From contig NZ_CP081496.1 of NCBI RefSeq assembly GCF_019774615.1, positions 62,001-126,000 on the forward strand: DNA of 64,000 bases, in the 5' to 3' direction. Position 1 is the stretch's first letter. The number at the start of each line of letters is the position of its first letter. The stretch is from Streptomyces sp. BHT-5-2 (GTDB lineage Bacteria; Actinomycetota; Actinomycetes; Streptomycetales; Streptomycetaceae). Shown in pieces: positions 17,143-27,284 of this stretch. The translations under genes were made by a program, and so were the position numbers. The notes under the pieces were generated by a model. It was not told the DNA's origin. It ran no database searches and saw only the letters and a program-made list of their open reading frames with translations.

Positions 17143-17567
17143 ACAGCCCCACCCGCCGCCGTGTCACCGAGGACAAGTCCTGGGTGCTGGCTCCCCTGTT
17201 GGAGCTGCCACATGTCGTCCACGCCGCCGTCATCTCCGGCGACGGCTTCATCGAGGGGGCCTCGCCGGGCCTGTCACGGGAGGCGGGGGAGGGCGTCGCG
17301 GCGATGATGTCGGCGCTCCAGGGCGCGGGGCGCGCGGTGACCGCGGCGTTCACGGAGAAGGACGACGCCCGGCTGCGGCAGACCGTGATCGAGTCCGAGG
17401 AAGGTTTCGTGTTCGCCATCCCGGCGGGCGAGAACACCTGCCTGGCCGTGTTCGCCGATCCGGAGGTGAACATGGGCGTCGTCGCGCACCACATGCAGAT
17501 CCAGGTGACGACCCTGGGCAAGAAGGTCATGAACAGCCCGGCCCGGGACATCGGTGGCCTGGCATGA
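17139..17567 (+). CDS. Roadblock/LC7 domain protein (CvnB type)
   Basis: 142-residue roadblock/LC7 protein. Such proteins act as GTPase-activating or scaffold partners of the conservon GTPase. The core LLELPHVVHAAVISGDGFIEGASPGLSREAGEGVAAMMSAL is the family signature; no membrane segment. Start and stop each overlap the neighbours by 4 bp (ATGA), implying translational coupling through the operon. Confidence 0.93.
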   Translation: MNSPTRRRVTEDKSWVLAPLLELPHVVHAAVISGDGFIEGASPGLSREAGEGVAAMMSALQGAGRAVTAAFTEKDDARLRQTVIESEEGFVFAIPAGENTCLAVFADPEVNMGVVAHHMQIQVTTLGKKVMNSPARDIGGLA

Positions 17568-17926
17568 CGCCGCGGCAGAGCAGCGGACGGCGCCTCGTAC
17601 CGGCCTATCTGGCCACCGGCGGACGCGCCCGGCCGAGCCGCAACACACTGGACCGGCTGACCGTGCTGATCAGCGTGGACATGCCGCTCACCAGTGAGAT
17701 ACGCCCCGAGGAGCACCGGATCCTGGAGCTGCTCCGGCCCGGGGCGCTGACTCTGGCCGAGGTGGCCGCCCATCTGCACCTCCCGGTGAGCGTGGTGAAG
17801 GTGCTGGTGGCCGACCTCGTCGATGCCGGGCGCCTGCACGCCCGAGTCCCCATACCCGAAGCCGAGCAATTCGACCGGCAGATCCTGGAGAGGGTTCTCG
17901 ATGGACTCCGCTCTCTCAAGTCCTAG
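17564..17926 (+). CDS. DUF742 protein (CvnC type)
   Basis: 120-residue DUF742 protein, the third conservon component. It has a basic N-terminus followed by a winged-helix-like core, IRPEEHRILELLRPGALTLAEVAAHLHLPVSVVKVLVADLVDAG. Its biochemical role is not settled; it is always found with the kinase-like, roadblock and GTPase members. The ATG at 17564 overlaps the roadblock gene by 4 bp, and the 3' end overlaps the GTPase gene by 26 bp. Confidence 0.92.
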   Translation: MTPRQSSGRRLVPAYLATGGRARPSRNTLDRLTVLISVDMPLTSEIRPEEHRILELLRPGALTLAEVAAHLHLPVSVVKVLVADLVDAGRLHARVPIPEAEQFDRQILERVLDGLRSLKS

Positions 17927-18533
17927 CCCCGGCGCCGGGACCGGCAACATGTACCTCGCCGGCGAACACCAGACACTGGTGAAACTGCTGGTCGCCGGCC
18001 CGTTCGGGGTCGGCAAGACCACGCTGATCCGGGCGCTGTCGGAGACCCCGCCGCTGCACACCGAAGAAGTGATGACGCAGTCCGGCGCGATGGTCGACGA
18101 CCTCGCCGGGGTGCGGGACAAGACCACCACCACCGTCGCCATCGACTTCGGGCGGCTGACGCTGTCCGAGGACCTGGTGCTGTACCTGTTCGGCACCCCG
18201 GGGCAGAAGCGTTTCCGCCCGCTGTGGCAGGACATCGCCCGCGGTGCGCTGGGCGCGCTGGTCCTCGCGGACACCCGCCGGCTGGCGGACTCGTTCGAGG
18301 TGATGGACATCGTGGAGGAGGCCGGGCTGCGCTACGCGGTCGCGGTCAACACCTTCCCCGACGCCCCGCAGTACGACGTCGAAAAGCTCCGCGAGGCGCT
18401 CGACCTGCACCCGGACACCCCGCTGGTGCTGTGCGACGCCCGCGACCGGGAGCAGTCCGTCGACGCGCTGATCTCGCTGGTCCGCCATGTCCTGGACCAC
18501 ACGCCGCAGCCCGAGGAGAACGCAAACCCGTGA
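17901..18533 (+). CDS. Conservon GTP/ATP-binding protein (CvnD type)
   Basis: 210-residue small GTPase-like protein of the MglA/Ras-related conservon family. P-loop GPFGVGKTTL, switch segment TTVAIDFGR and LYLFGTPGQKRF (the DxxGQ region), and a base-recognition segment near VNTFPDA. It is thought to cycle between nucleotide states under control of the roadblock and kinase-like partners. Start ATG at 17901; the ATG at 17949 (MYLAGEHQ) is an alternative that would avoid the overlap with the DUF742 gene. Its stop overlaps the first P450 start. Confidence 0.92.
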   Translation: MDSALSSPSPGAGTGNMYLAGEHQTLVKLLVAGPFGVGKTTLIRALSETPPLHTEEVMTQSGAMVDDLAGVRDKTTTTVAIDFGRLTLSEDLVLYLFGTPGQKRFRPLWQDIARGALGALVLADTRRLADSFEVMDIVEEAGLRYAVAVNTFPDAPQYDVEKLREALDLHPDTPLVLCDARDREQSVDALISLVRHVLDHTPQPEENANP

Positions 18534-19960
18534 CTTCCCCGTACGAGCCGGGCGCCGCCCCGCAGCCGGCCTGCCCCGGGCAGGCCGTTCCACCGCCGCC
18601 GGAGGCCGCCGTTCCGCCGCCGGGCTGTCCGGCGCACGGGATGCCGCCGCAGACCCCCGTGCATCCGGACGCGTACGCGCCGGTGAAGCTGTACGGGCCG
18701 GAGTTCGCCGCGGACCCGCAGCGGGTCTACGCGCAGCTGCGGCAGTACGGGGCGGTGGCGCCGGTGGAGATCGCGCCCGAGGTGACCGCGATGCTGGTGA
18801 CCGACTACCGGGCGGCGCTGGAGCTGCTCAACGACGACGCCACCTGGTCCAAGGACTCCCGGGCCTGGATGCAGACCGTCCCGGCGGACTCGCCGGTCAT
18901 GCCGATGCTGCACTGGCGGCCGAACGTCTTCTACAGCGACGGGCCGGCGCACGTCCGCTACCGCGACGTGATCGTCGACAGCTTCAAGCTCGTCGAGCCG
19001 CACGAGCTGCGGGCGCGGGTGCACCACGCGGCGGACACCCTGATCCAGCGGTTCGGTGCCGTCGGCGAGGCGGACCTGATCGCGGACTACGCGCGGCTGA
19101 TCCCGCTGCTGATGTTCAACACCCTCTTCGGGCTGCCCGATTCCTACAGCGAGCGGCTGATCGCGGCGATCGCGGGGATGATGGAGGGCAATTCGCCGGA
19201 GGAGGCGAACGCCGCCAACGAGGCGTACACGCAGTACATCATGGAGCTGGTCGGCGCGAAGAAGGCGCAGCGCGGGCCGGACCTCACGTCGTGGATGATG
19301 GACCATCCCAACGACCTCGGCGACGAGGAACTGATCCACAACATCATCCTCGTGATGGGCGCGGGCAACGAGCCGCTGGCCAACCTCATCGGCAACTCGC
19401 TGGCCCGGATGCTCTCCGACGACCGCTACTACAACACCGTCTCCGGCGGCGCGCTGACCGTCCACGACGCCATCAACGAGGTGTTGTGGAACGACCCGCC
19501 GATGGCCAACTACTCCGCGCACTTCCCGGTCCGGGACGTCTTCTTCCACGGCACCTGGCTGCGCGCCGGGCAACTGGTGATGGTCTCGTACGCGGCGGCC
19601 AACAGTCAGTTCGACACCACCGGTGTGCACGGGCCGGGGTCGGGCAGCGGATCGCACCTGGCGTGGGCGGCGGGGCCGCACGCCTGCCCGGTGAAGCGGC
19701 ATGCGCTGCTGATCGCGATCACCGCGATCGAGCGGCTCACCGCCTGGCTCTCGGACATCGAACTCACCGTCCACCCAAGTGAGTTGACGTGGCGCAACGG
19801 GGCCTTCCACCGGGCCCTGGCCGCCCTTCCGACCCGCTTCACCCCCATCACCCCGGATCAGGCAGGAGCCACGCCATGGCACAACAGCGAACGCGGCCCT
19901 TCGTCATCGACCCCGCCGGAACAGACATCCACGGCGAGAACGCCCGCCTCCGCGCACTAG
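18530..19960 (+). CDS. CYP157-like cytochrome P450 lacking ExxR
   Basis: 476-residue soluble P450, fifth conservon gene. GTG start at 18530 overlaps the GTPase stop. The heme ligand is Cys386 in WAAGPHACPVK, a divergent version of the FGxGxHxCxG loop. The K-helix ExxR motif is absent; the place reads NEVLW (E317, W320). The I-helix has GAGNEP in place of the usual acid-threonine pair. Both features match the CYP157 family, known to lack ExxR and to sit beside a CYP154 in conservons. A Pro-rich N-terminus of about 45 residues precedes the fold. The last 85 bp overlap the next P450 gene. Substrate unknown. Confidence 0.9.
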   Translation: MTSPYEPGAAPQPACPGQAVPPPPEAAVPPPGCPAHGMPPQTPVHPDAYAPVKLYGPEFAADPQRVYAQLRQYGAVAPVEIAPEVTAMLVTDYRAALELLNDDATWSKDSRAWMQTVPADSPVMPMLHWRPNVFYSDGPAHVRYRDVIVDSFKLVEPHELRARVHHAADTLIQRFGAVGEADLIADYARLIPLLMFNTLFGLPDSYSERLIAAIAGMMEGNSPEEANAANEAYTQYIMELVGAKKAQRGPDLTSWMMDHPNDLGDEELIHNIILVMGAGNEPLANLIGNSLARMLSDDRYYNTVSGGALTVHDAINEVLWNDPPMANYSAHFPVRDVFFHGTWLRAGQLVMVSYAAANSQFDTTGVHGPGSGSGSHLAWAAGPHACPVKRHALLIAITAIERLTAWLSDIELTVHPSELTWRNGAFHRALAALPTRFTPITPDQAGATPWHNSERGPSSSTPPEQTSTARTPASAH

Positions 19961-21108
19961 GTCCGGCGACCCGGGTCGAGCTGCCCGGCGGCATCCAGGC
20001 GTGGGGGGTCACCGGTCACGCCCTGCTCAAGCGGCTGCTGACCGACGACCGGATCTCGAAGAACCCGCGCGCGCACTGGCCGGAGTGGCAGCGCGCGGAG
20101 GTGCGCGGCAGCTGGCTCCAGTCGTGGATCGGTGTGACGAACATGTTCACCGCCTACGGCGCCGACCACCGCCGGCTGCGGAAGCTGATCGCCCCGGCGT
20201 TCACCGCGCGCCGCACGGAGGCCATGGTGCCGCGGGTCGAGCAGATCACCCGCGACTTACTGGACGGACTGGCGGCCCGCCCCGCCGGCGAGGTCGTCGA
20301 CCTGCGGGAGTCCTTCAACCACCCGCTCCCCATGCAGGTGATCTGCGAGCTGTTCGGCTATCCGGAGGGCGAGCCGCGGCTCGAACTGGCCCGGGTCGTC
20401 GCGGAGATCATGGACACCACGGCCACGCCGGAGCAGGCCGCGGCGACCCAGCGGGCGGCGGCCGAGCTGCTCGGCTCGCTGGTCGCGGCCAAGCGCGCGG
20501 AGCCCGCGGACGACCTGACCAGCCTGCTGGTGGCGGCCCGGGACGACGAGGGCCAGGGCATGACCGAGAAGGAGCTGCTGGACACCCTGTTGCTGGTCAT
20601 CGGCGCCGGCCACGAGACCACCGTGGACCTGCTGGGGAACGCGGTGTTCGCGCTGCTGACCCACCCCGAGCAGCTGAAGCTGGTGCGGGAGGGCGGCGCG
20701 TCGTGGAACGACGTGATCGAGGAGACGCTGCGCTGGATGCCCAGCATCGCGAGCCTGCCGCTGCGGTTCGCGGCGGCGGACGTCGAGCTGCCGGGCGGTG
20801 AGGTGATCCGCAAGGGCGAGGCGCTGCTGCCGATGTACGCGGCGGCGGGCCGGGACGTGGCGCAGCACGGCGCGGACGCCGGGGAGTTCGACATCCGGCG
20901 GGCGGCGCAGGAGCATCTGGCGTTCGGGCACGGAGTGCACCACTGCATCGGTGCGCCGCTGGCCCGGCTGGAGGCGCGGACCGCGCTGCCGGCGCTCTTC
21001 GAGCGGTTCCCGGACATCCGACTGGCCGCCCCGCCCGAGGAGTTGACGCCCGCGGGCGGCTTCATCGCGGGCGGTCTGGCGAGCCTGCCGGTGCGGCTGA
21101 CGGCCTGA
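19876..21108 (+). CDS. CYP154-like cytochrome P450, TTA codon
   Basis: 410-residue canonical soluble P450. Cys357 lies in FGHGVHHCIGAPLAR, the I-helix motif is GAGHETT, and ExxR is EETLR. The ATG at 19876 follows CAGGAG, so the true start lies inside the preceding P450 gene (85-bp overlap). Residue 128 is Leu encoded by TTA (20257-20259), predicting bldA-dependent translation. Paired with the CYP157-like gene, as is typical of conservons with P450s; CYP154 relatives hydroxylate steroids or polyketide-like compounds, but the substrate here cannot be inferred. Confidence 0.93.
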   Translation: MAQQRTRPFVIDPAGTDIHGENARLRALGPATRVELPGGIQAWGVTGHALLKRLLTDDRISKNPRAHWPEWQRAEVRGSWLQSWIGVTNMFTAYGADHRRLRKLIAPAFTARRTEAMVPRVEQITRDLLDGLAARPAGEVVDLRESFNHPLPMQVICELFGYPEGEPRLELARVVAEIMDTTATPEQAAATQRAAAELLGSLVAAKRAEPADDLTSLLVAARDDEGQGMTEKELLDTLLLVIGAGHETTVDLLGNAVFALLTHPEQLKLVREGGASWNDVIEETLRWMPSIASLPLRFAAADVELPGGEVIRKGEALLPMYAAAGRDVAQHGADAGEFDIRRAAQEHLAFGHGVHHCIGAPLARLEARTALPALFERFPDIRLAAPPEELTPAGGFIAGGLASLPVRLTA

Positions 21109-21149
21109 CCCGCACCCGAGGCGCACGAGCCGGGGCCCCGGCAGGCATG

Positions 21150-21185
21150 CGGCCCCGCCACCGATGACATCCGGTGGCGGGGCCG
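21150..21185. terminator. Bidirectional terminator after conservon P450s
   Basis: Perfect 14-bp GC-rich stem (21150-21163/21172-21185) with an 8-nt loop, located between the CYP154-like gene (+) and the convergent TerB-like gene (-). Confidence 0.8.
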
Positions 21186-21261
21186 TCCTCGTGCCGGGCG
21201 GCGCCTGGGGGCGGGGCGCCGCCATGGGCCGGGGTCCTTGCCGGTCTCTCTCGGGCAGGCT

Positions 21262-21981
21262 CTAGCCTCGGTAACGGGGCGAGCGGGCCGCCGCGGTCAG
21301 CAGCCGGGCGATGTCGTCCGGGTCGAGCGTCAGGGCGGCGCCGGCGGTGGTGAGCACCTCGCGTTCGGCGGGGGTGCAGGGGCCGTCGGCGAGGGCGATC
21401 CGGGCGCCCTGGAGGAGCAGCGACTCCCGCCCGGCGGGGGCGAGATGGGGCGCCAGCGGCTCCAGCGCCTCGTGCAGCTCTATGGCCAGCGCGGTGCCGC
21501 ACGGGTCGAGGCCCTGGTGTCCGCAGTGGCCGCCGGTGGCCGCCTCGTAGGTGCCGGTCATCCGGCCGGTGTCGGCGGCGAGTGCGGCGAGCAGGGTGAG
21601 CAGCTGGTCCTCGGTGCAGTCGGCGGAGCCGGCCGCGCGGACGGCGGCCACGGCGGTGTCGCGGACCGTGCGGGAGGCCGTGCCGCCGGCCGCCAGCAGG
21701 GCCAGGGTCAGGGTGTGCACGGCGTCCCGGAGCATCGTGGAGAACCGGACGGTGGTCGGGTGGTCGAGCGCGTCCAGCCCGAAGTGGCCCCGGCAGGCGG
21801 AGCATTCGAGGACCGGGCCGGCGGCGCCGCGGGCGAGGACGGGGATGCCGAGGACGGTGAGGCGGCGCCGGCCGGTGCGGCGGAGGTAGTTGCGGTCGCC
21901 GCCGCACTCGGGGCAGAAGAACTCGCCGTCGGCGACGGTCCGCCACGATGTGCGCACCCCCACCACACATCCGTTGCGCAT
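21262..21981 (-). CDS. TerB-like protein with N-terminal zinc ribbon
   Basis: 239-residue cytosolic protein. Two Cys pairs, FCPECGGDRNY and LECSACRGHFG at about residues 22-65, form a probable zinc ribbon; the rest is a helical TerB-like (tellurite resistance) domain ending in an acidic helical repeat (TPAEREVLTTAGAALTLDPDDIARLL). A real role in tellurite resistance is doubtful, since the other ter genes are absent. ATG at 21981 with AAGGAGGG upstream. Lies immediately downstream of leuA on the same strand but separated from it by a terminator. Confidence 0.85.
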   Translation of the reverse strand: MRNGCVVGVRTSWRTVADGEFFCPECGGDRNYLRRTGRRRLTVLGIPVLARGAAGPVLECSACRGHFGLDALDHPTTVRFSTMLRDAVHTLTLALLAAGGTASRTVRDTAVAAVRAAGSADCTEDQLLTLLAALAADTGRMTGTYEAATGGHCGHQGLDPCGTALAIELHEALEPLAPHLAPAGRESLLLQGARIALADGPCTPAEREVLTTAGAALTLDPDDIARLLTAAARSPRYRG

Positions 21982-22187
21982 CAGGTCAGCCCTCCTTCAT
22001 TCCCCCATCGCCTGAAGGGCATGGGAGGTGCCCCCATCGGCCTCTTCGCCGTTCGTTACGTGATGTTAGCCACATCGGTGATGCGTCGTCAGCACCCCGT
22101 ATCGGACAACGCCCGGACCGCTGGCCGGAATGCAGGCGCCGATGCGTACGGAGTGTGTACGGCACGCGGGAGGGGCGGGACGGAGCG

Positions 22188-22228
22188 GCACGGCCCCGCC
22201 GCTCCGGACGGGAGCGACGGGGCCGTGC
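22188..22228. terminator. Terminator downstream of leuA
   Basis: Stem of about 18 bp with one mismatch (22188-22205/22211-22228) and a short loop, 22 bp beyond the leuA stop on its transcribed side. Supports a separate transcript for the TerB-like gene. The remaining gap (21982-22187) holds the TerB-like gene's upstream region only. Confidence 0.7.
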
Positions 22229-22249
22229 GGGAGCTGCCGCGACCGGGGG

Positions 22250-24019
<1,770 letters not shown>

Positions 24020-24092
24020 CTAGGGGAGATCCGTATGACGGCCGACGGTCGAACGCAGCACCAGATCCCGCGGGGAGGGGGTCGGCCTACGA

Positions 24093-24140
24093 CTACAGGC
24101 CCTCGCCGCGGCAGCTAAGGAGAAGCAGCCCGAAACGCAT
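24093..24140 (-). CDS. Leucine leader peptide upstream of leuA
   Basis: A 15-codon frame translating to MRFGLLLLSCRGEGL, ending 85 bp before leuA on the same strand. Four consecutive Leu codons plus a final Leu fit a ribosome-stalling leader for leucine attenuation. The segment after the stop can form a GGCCT/AGGCC hairpin around 24083-24100 and further GC-rich stems before leuA. No strong Shine-Dalgarno; a start 12 bp upstream at GTG is in frame. Leader-type control of leuA is known in Actinobacteria; the exact stems are not modelled here. Confidence 0.8.
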   Translation of the reverse strand: MRFGLLLLSCRGEGL

Positions 24141-24310
24141 GATGCACAGCACGTTAGCGGAGGCGGGGAAGATCCGCAGTCGCGTATCAGTATGCGGGAC
24201 CGCCGGGGCGTAGCGGCGAAATTGCGGCCAACCACACGTTTTCGGGAACTTCGGCCGCCGGCAGTGACAGACGGATTACACAATGCCACCGTTTTCCTAT
24301 GAAGGAATCC

Positions 24311-25390
24311 GTGACCCGGACGCGCCTCGCAGCCGCCCCCACCTCGCCTGTCTTCTGCACGATCGTCCCGCCGCACATCCTCGGCAGACTCGCCGAGTCC
24401 GACGACCCGACGTGGCACGAGCCCGCCCGCCGCACCCTGGAGCACGACGCCCTCCACCGCACCCGCCGCATGGACCTGACCGCGCAGCTGACCGCCCCGG
24501 AGGAGGCCCGGGCCGACGCCGACAAGCCGAACCGCACCATCTACGACGCCGGCCACCAGCAGAACCTCCCCGGCACCAAGGTCCACTCCGAGTCCGACGG
24601 TCCCTCCAAGGACGCCTCCGTCAACCGCGCACAGGCCGGCCTCGGCGCCACCTTCGAGCTCTACCTCAAGGCGTACGGCCGCAAGTCCATCGACGGCGCC
24701 GGCCTCCCGCTCGACGCCACCGTCCACTACGGCGAGAAGTACGACAACGCCTTCTGGGACGGCCAGCGGATGGTCTTCGGCGACGGCGACGGCACCCTCT
24801 TCAAGGACTTCACCATCCCCGTCGACGTCATCGGCCACGAGCTGACCCACGGCGTCACCCAGTACACCGCCGCCCTCGACTACCAGGGCCAGTCCGGCGC
24901 CCTCAACGAATCCGTCTCCGACGTCTTCGGCTCCCTGATCAAGCAGTACGCCCTCAAGCAGACCGCCGACCAGGCCGACTGGCTGATCGGCGCCGACCTG
25001 CTCGCCCCCGGCGTGCACGGCCAGGCCCTGCGCTCCATGAAGGCCCCCGGCACCGCCTACGACGACCCCAAGCTCGGCAAGGACCCGCAGCCCGCCACGA
25101 TGGCCGGCTACGTCCAGACCGCCGACGACAACGGCGGCGTCCACCTGAACTCCGGCATCCCCAACCACGCCTTCTACCTCGTCGCCAGCGCCCTGGGCGG
25201 CAAGGCGTGGGAACGCGCCGGCCAGATCTGGTACGACGTCCTGACCGGCGGCCACCTGGCCAAGAACGCCCAGTTCGCCGACTTCGCCAACCTCACCGTC
25301 CAGGCCGCCCAGGCCCGTTACGGCGCCTCCGGCAACGAACACGAGGCCGTGGTCAAGGCGTGGTCCACGGTCGGCGTCACCGGCAAGTAG
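24311..25390 (+). CDS. M4 (protealysin-like) neutral metalloprotease
   Basis: 359-residue zinc endopeptidase of the thermolysin family. Active site HELTH and the downstream NESVSD (third zinc ligand Glu) are seen; the C-terminal helical domain has NSGIPNHAFYL. There is no signal peptide. The N-terminus is a short propeptide with the PPHIL segment characteristic of protealysin-like precursors, so export, if any, is non-classical. The GTG at 24311 has AAGGA four bases upstream and is preferred to the ATG at 24299, which has no Shine-Dalgarno. Followed 67 bp later by an emfourin-like inhibitor gene, the known operon pairing for this group. Confidence 0.92.
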   Translation: MTRTRLAAAPTSPVFCTIVPPHILGRLAESDDPTWHEPARRTLEHDALHRTRRMDLTAQLTAPEEARADADKPNRTIYDAGHQQNLPGTKVHSESDGPSKDASVNRAQAGLGATFELYLKAYGRKSIDGAGLPLDATVHYGEKYDNAFWDGQRMVFGDGDGTLFKDFTIPVDVIGHELTHGVTQYTAALDYQGQSGALNESVSDVFGSLIKQYALKQTADQADWLIGADLLAPGVHGQALRSMKAPGTAYDDPKLGKDPQPATMAGYVQTADDNGGVHLNSGIPNHAFYLVASALGGKAWERAGQIWYDVLTGGHLAKNAQFADFANLTVQAAQARYGASGNEHEAVVKAWSTVGVTGK

Positions 25391-25457
25391 TCCCGCCTCC
25401 GGGGGAGGGGACGGCCGCCCGCGCGACTATTCCCTCCCCTTCGGGTAGGAGCCCCCC

Positions 25458-25724
25458 ATGCGCATCCACATCCGCCGCACCGGCGGCTTCACCGGCATCG
25501 AGCGGCACGCCGAGATCGACACGGACGACCGCCCCGACGCCGCCGAGCTGCACACCCTGGCCGAACACGCCCTGACGGCGGCCCACCCGACACCCCCGGC
25601 CGGTATCCCCGACGGCTTCCGCTACACCCTCACCGTCGACGGCCGGACCGCCTACTGCACGGACCCGCAGCTCACCGACGAGCAACGCGAACTGATCACC
25701 AGGGTCCTGAAGGAGGGGGCGTAG
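25458..25724 (+). CDS. Emfourin-like protease inhibitor
   Basis: 88-residue cytosolic protein resembling emfourin, a proteinaceous inhibitor of protealysin-like M4 proteases: MRIHIRRTGGFTGIERHAEID at the N-terminus and FRYTLTVDGRTAYCTDPQLTDEQRELI at the C-terminus. ATG at 25458 with TAGGAG upstream. It immediately follows the M4 protease gene on the same strand and probably keeps the protease inactive inside the cell. Assignment is by recognition of the family and the gene pair. Confidence 0.85.
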   Translation: MRIHIRRTGGFTGIERHAEIDTDDRPDAAELHTLAEHALTAAHPTPPAGIPDGFRYTLTVDGRTAYCTDPQLTDEQRELITRVLKEGA

Positions 25725-25859
25725 GACGCCGGTCCTGGTCGCCAGGACCGGAGCCACCGTCCGCACTGCAACTCCCTTACTGGTCAGGCTGCTTGAGACC
25801 GCGCAATGGGATCGCACGTCCCTTGACGGCATTACCGGCGGTTACAAGGATCCGGGGGC

Positions 25860-27284
25860 ATGACACCGGAGCCCGGATCCGCGCCCGCAGCCGCCGCGTC
25901 CACGCCGTCGTCCGGCCGGCCCGCGCCCCTCCCCCGCTTCCCCCGCGACTTCCTCTGGGGCGTCGCCACCTCCGCGGCCCAGATCGAAGGGGCGGTGGAC
26001 GAAGACGGACGGGGCCCCTCCGCCTGGGACGTGTTCGCGGCCGGGGCGGGACGGATCAAGGACGGCTCGAACCCGCGGGTGACGACCGACCACTACCACC
26101 GCTACCGCGAGGACGTGGCGCTGCTCCGCGAGCTGGGCGTCGGCGCGTACCGCTTCTCGGTGGCCTGGCCGCGGGTGGTGCCCGAGGGCCACGGCCCGGT
26201 CAACGAGGCCGGACTGGACTTCTACGACCGGCTGGTGGACGCGCTGCTGGAGGCCGGGGTCGCGCCGGTGCCGACGCTGTTCCACTGGGACACCCCGCAG
26301 CCCCTGGAGGCCGCCGGCGGCTGGCTCGTCCGGGACACCGCCGAGCACTTCGCGGCCTACGCGGACACGGTGGCGGCCCGCCTCGGCGACCGGGTCACCC
26401 GCTGGATCACCCTCAACGAACCTGCCGAGCTGACCCTGCTTGGCTACGGCCTGGGCCAGCACGCGCCCGGCCGCCGACTGCTCTTCGACGCCCTGCCCGC
26501 CGCCCACCACCAGCTGCTCGGCCACGGCCTGGCCGTCCGGGCACTGCGCGCCCGCGGCGCCACCGCCATCGGGATCGCCAACTCGCACGGCCCGACCTGG
26601 CCGGCGTCCGGCTCCCCCGCCGACACGGAGGCCGCCGGCCTCTACGACCTGCTGCTCAACCGGCTCTTCGCGGAGCCGATCCTGCTGGGCCGCTACCCCG
26701 ACGAGGACCTCGCCGCGCTCCTCCCGGGTCCGGTCGCCGACGACCTGAAGACCATCTCCACGCCGCTGGACTGGTACGGGATCAACTACTACCAACCGAC
26801 GCGGGTCGGGGCTCCGGACGCCACCGACGGGGCCGCCCCCGCCGACTTCTCCGGCGTCCGGCTGCCGGCCGGCCTGCCGTTCGCGCCCCGGGAGATCGAG
26901 GGACGCCCCCGCACCGGCTTCGGCTGGCCGGTGGTCCCCGAGGCCCTCACGGAGCTGCTGCTGACCTTCCACGAGCGGTACGGGGCGAGCCTGCCGCCCG
27001 TGATCATCACGGAGAACGGCTGCGCGTACGACGGCATCGAGGACCCCGAACGGATCGCGTTCCTCGACGCGCACCTGCGAGCGCTGCGAGCGGCGATGGA
27101 CGCCGGCGTCGACGTCCGCGGCTACTTCGTCTGGTCCCTGCTGGACAACTTCGAGTGGGCGGAAGGGTTCCGCCAGCGGTTCGGCTTGGTCCACGTCGAT
27201 TACGCGACGACGGCCCGTACGCCGAAGGCGTCGTTCCACTGGTTGCGTTCCTTGATCGCCGCGGATCCGCTGCGCGGGGCATAG
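25860..27284 (+). CDS. GH1 beta-glucosidase
   Basis: 474-residue family 1 glycoside hydrolase, intracellular, hydrolysing beta-glucosides such as cellobiose. N-terminal RFPRDFLWGVATSAAQIEGA, acid/base Glu in TLNEPAE, nucleophile Glu in IITENG, and the substrate-site segment EWAEGFRQRFGLVHVDY. A disordered Ala/Pro N-terminus of about 25 residues. The last codons (residues PLRGA and the stop) lie in the first CCGCTGCGCGGGGC unit of repeat copy B, so the native C-terminus has been replaced or trimmed by the repeat. The catalytic barrel looks complete. TTGACG at 25823 may belong to a promoter, but its -10 is unclear. Confidence 0.95.
   Translation: MTPEPGSAPAAAASTPSSGRPAPLPRFPRDFLWGVATSAAQIEGAVDEDGRGPSAWDVFAAGAGRIKDGSNPRVTTDHYHRYREDVALLRELGVGAYRFSVAWPRVVPEGHGPVNEAGLDFYDRLVDALLEAGVAPVPTLFHWDTPQPLEAAGGWLVRDTAEHFAAYADTVAARLGDRVTRWITLNEPAELTLLGYGLGQHAPGRRLLFDALPAAHHQLLGHGLAVRALRARGATAIGIANSHGPTWPASGSPADTEAAGLYDLLLNRLFAEPILLGRYPDEDLAALLPGPVADDLKTISTPLDWYGINYYQPTRVGAPDATDGAAPADFSGVRLPAGLPFAPREIEGRPRTGFGWPVVPEALTELLLTFHERYGASLPPVIITENGCAYDGIEDPERIAFLDAHLRALRAAMDAGVDVRGYFVWSLLDNFEWAEGFRQRFGLVHVDYATTARTPKASFHWLRSLIAADPLRGA

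Noticed and set aside
21262..21981. Tellurite resistance determinant
   Set aside because: Only a TerB-like fold is present with a zinc ribbon; the rest of the ter set is missing, so the name should not imply resistance.
25823..25851. Promoter TTGACG with a -10 before the beta-glucosidase gene
   Set aside because: The -35 is good but at 17 bp spacing the -10 would be AAGGAT, too weak to list with confidence.
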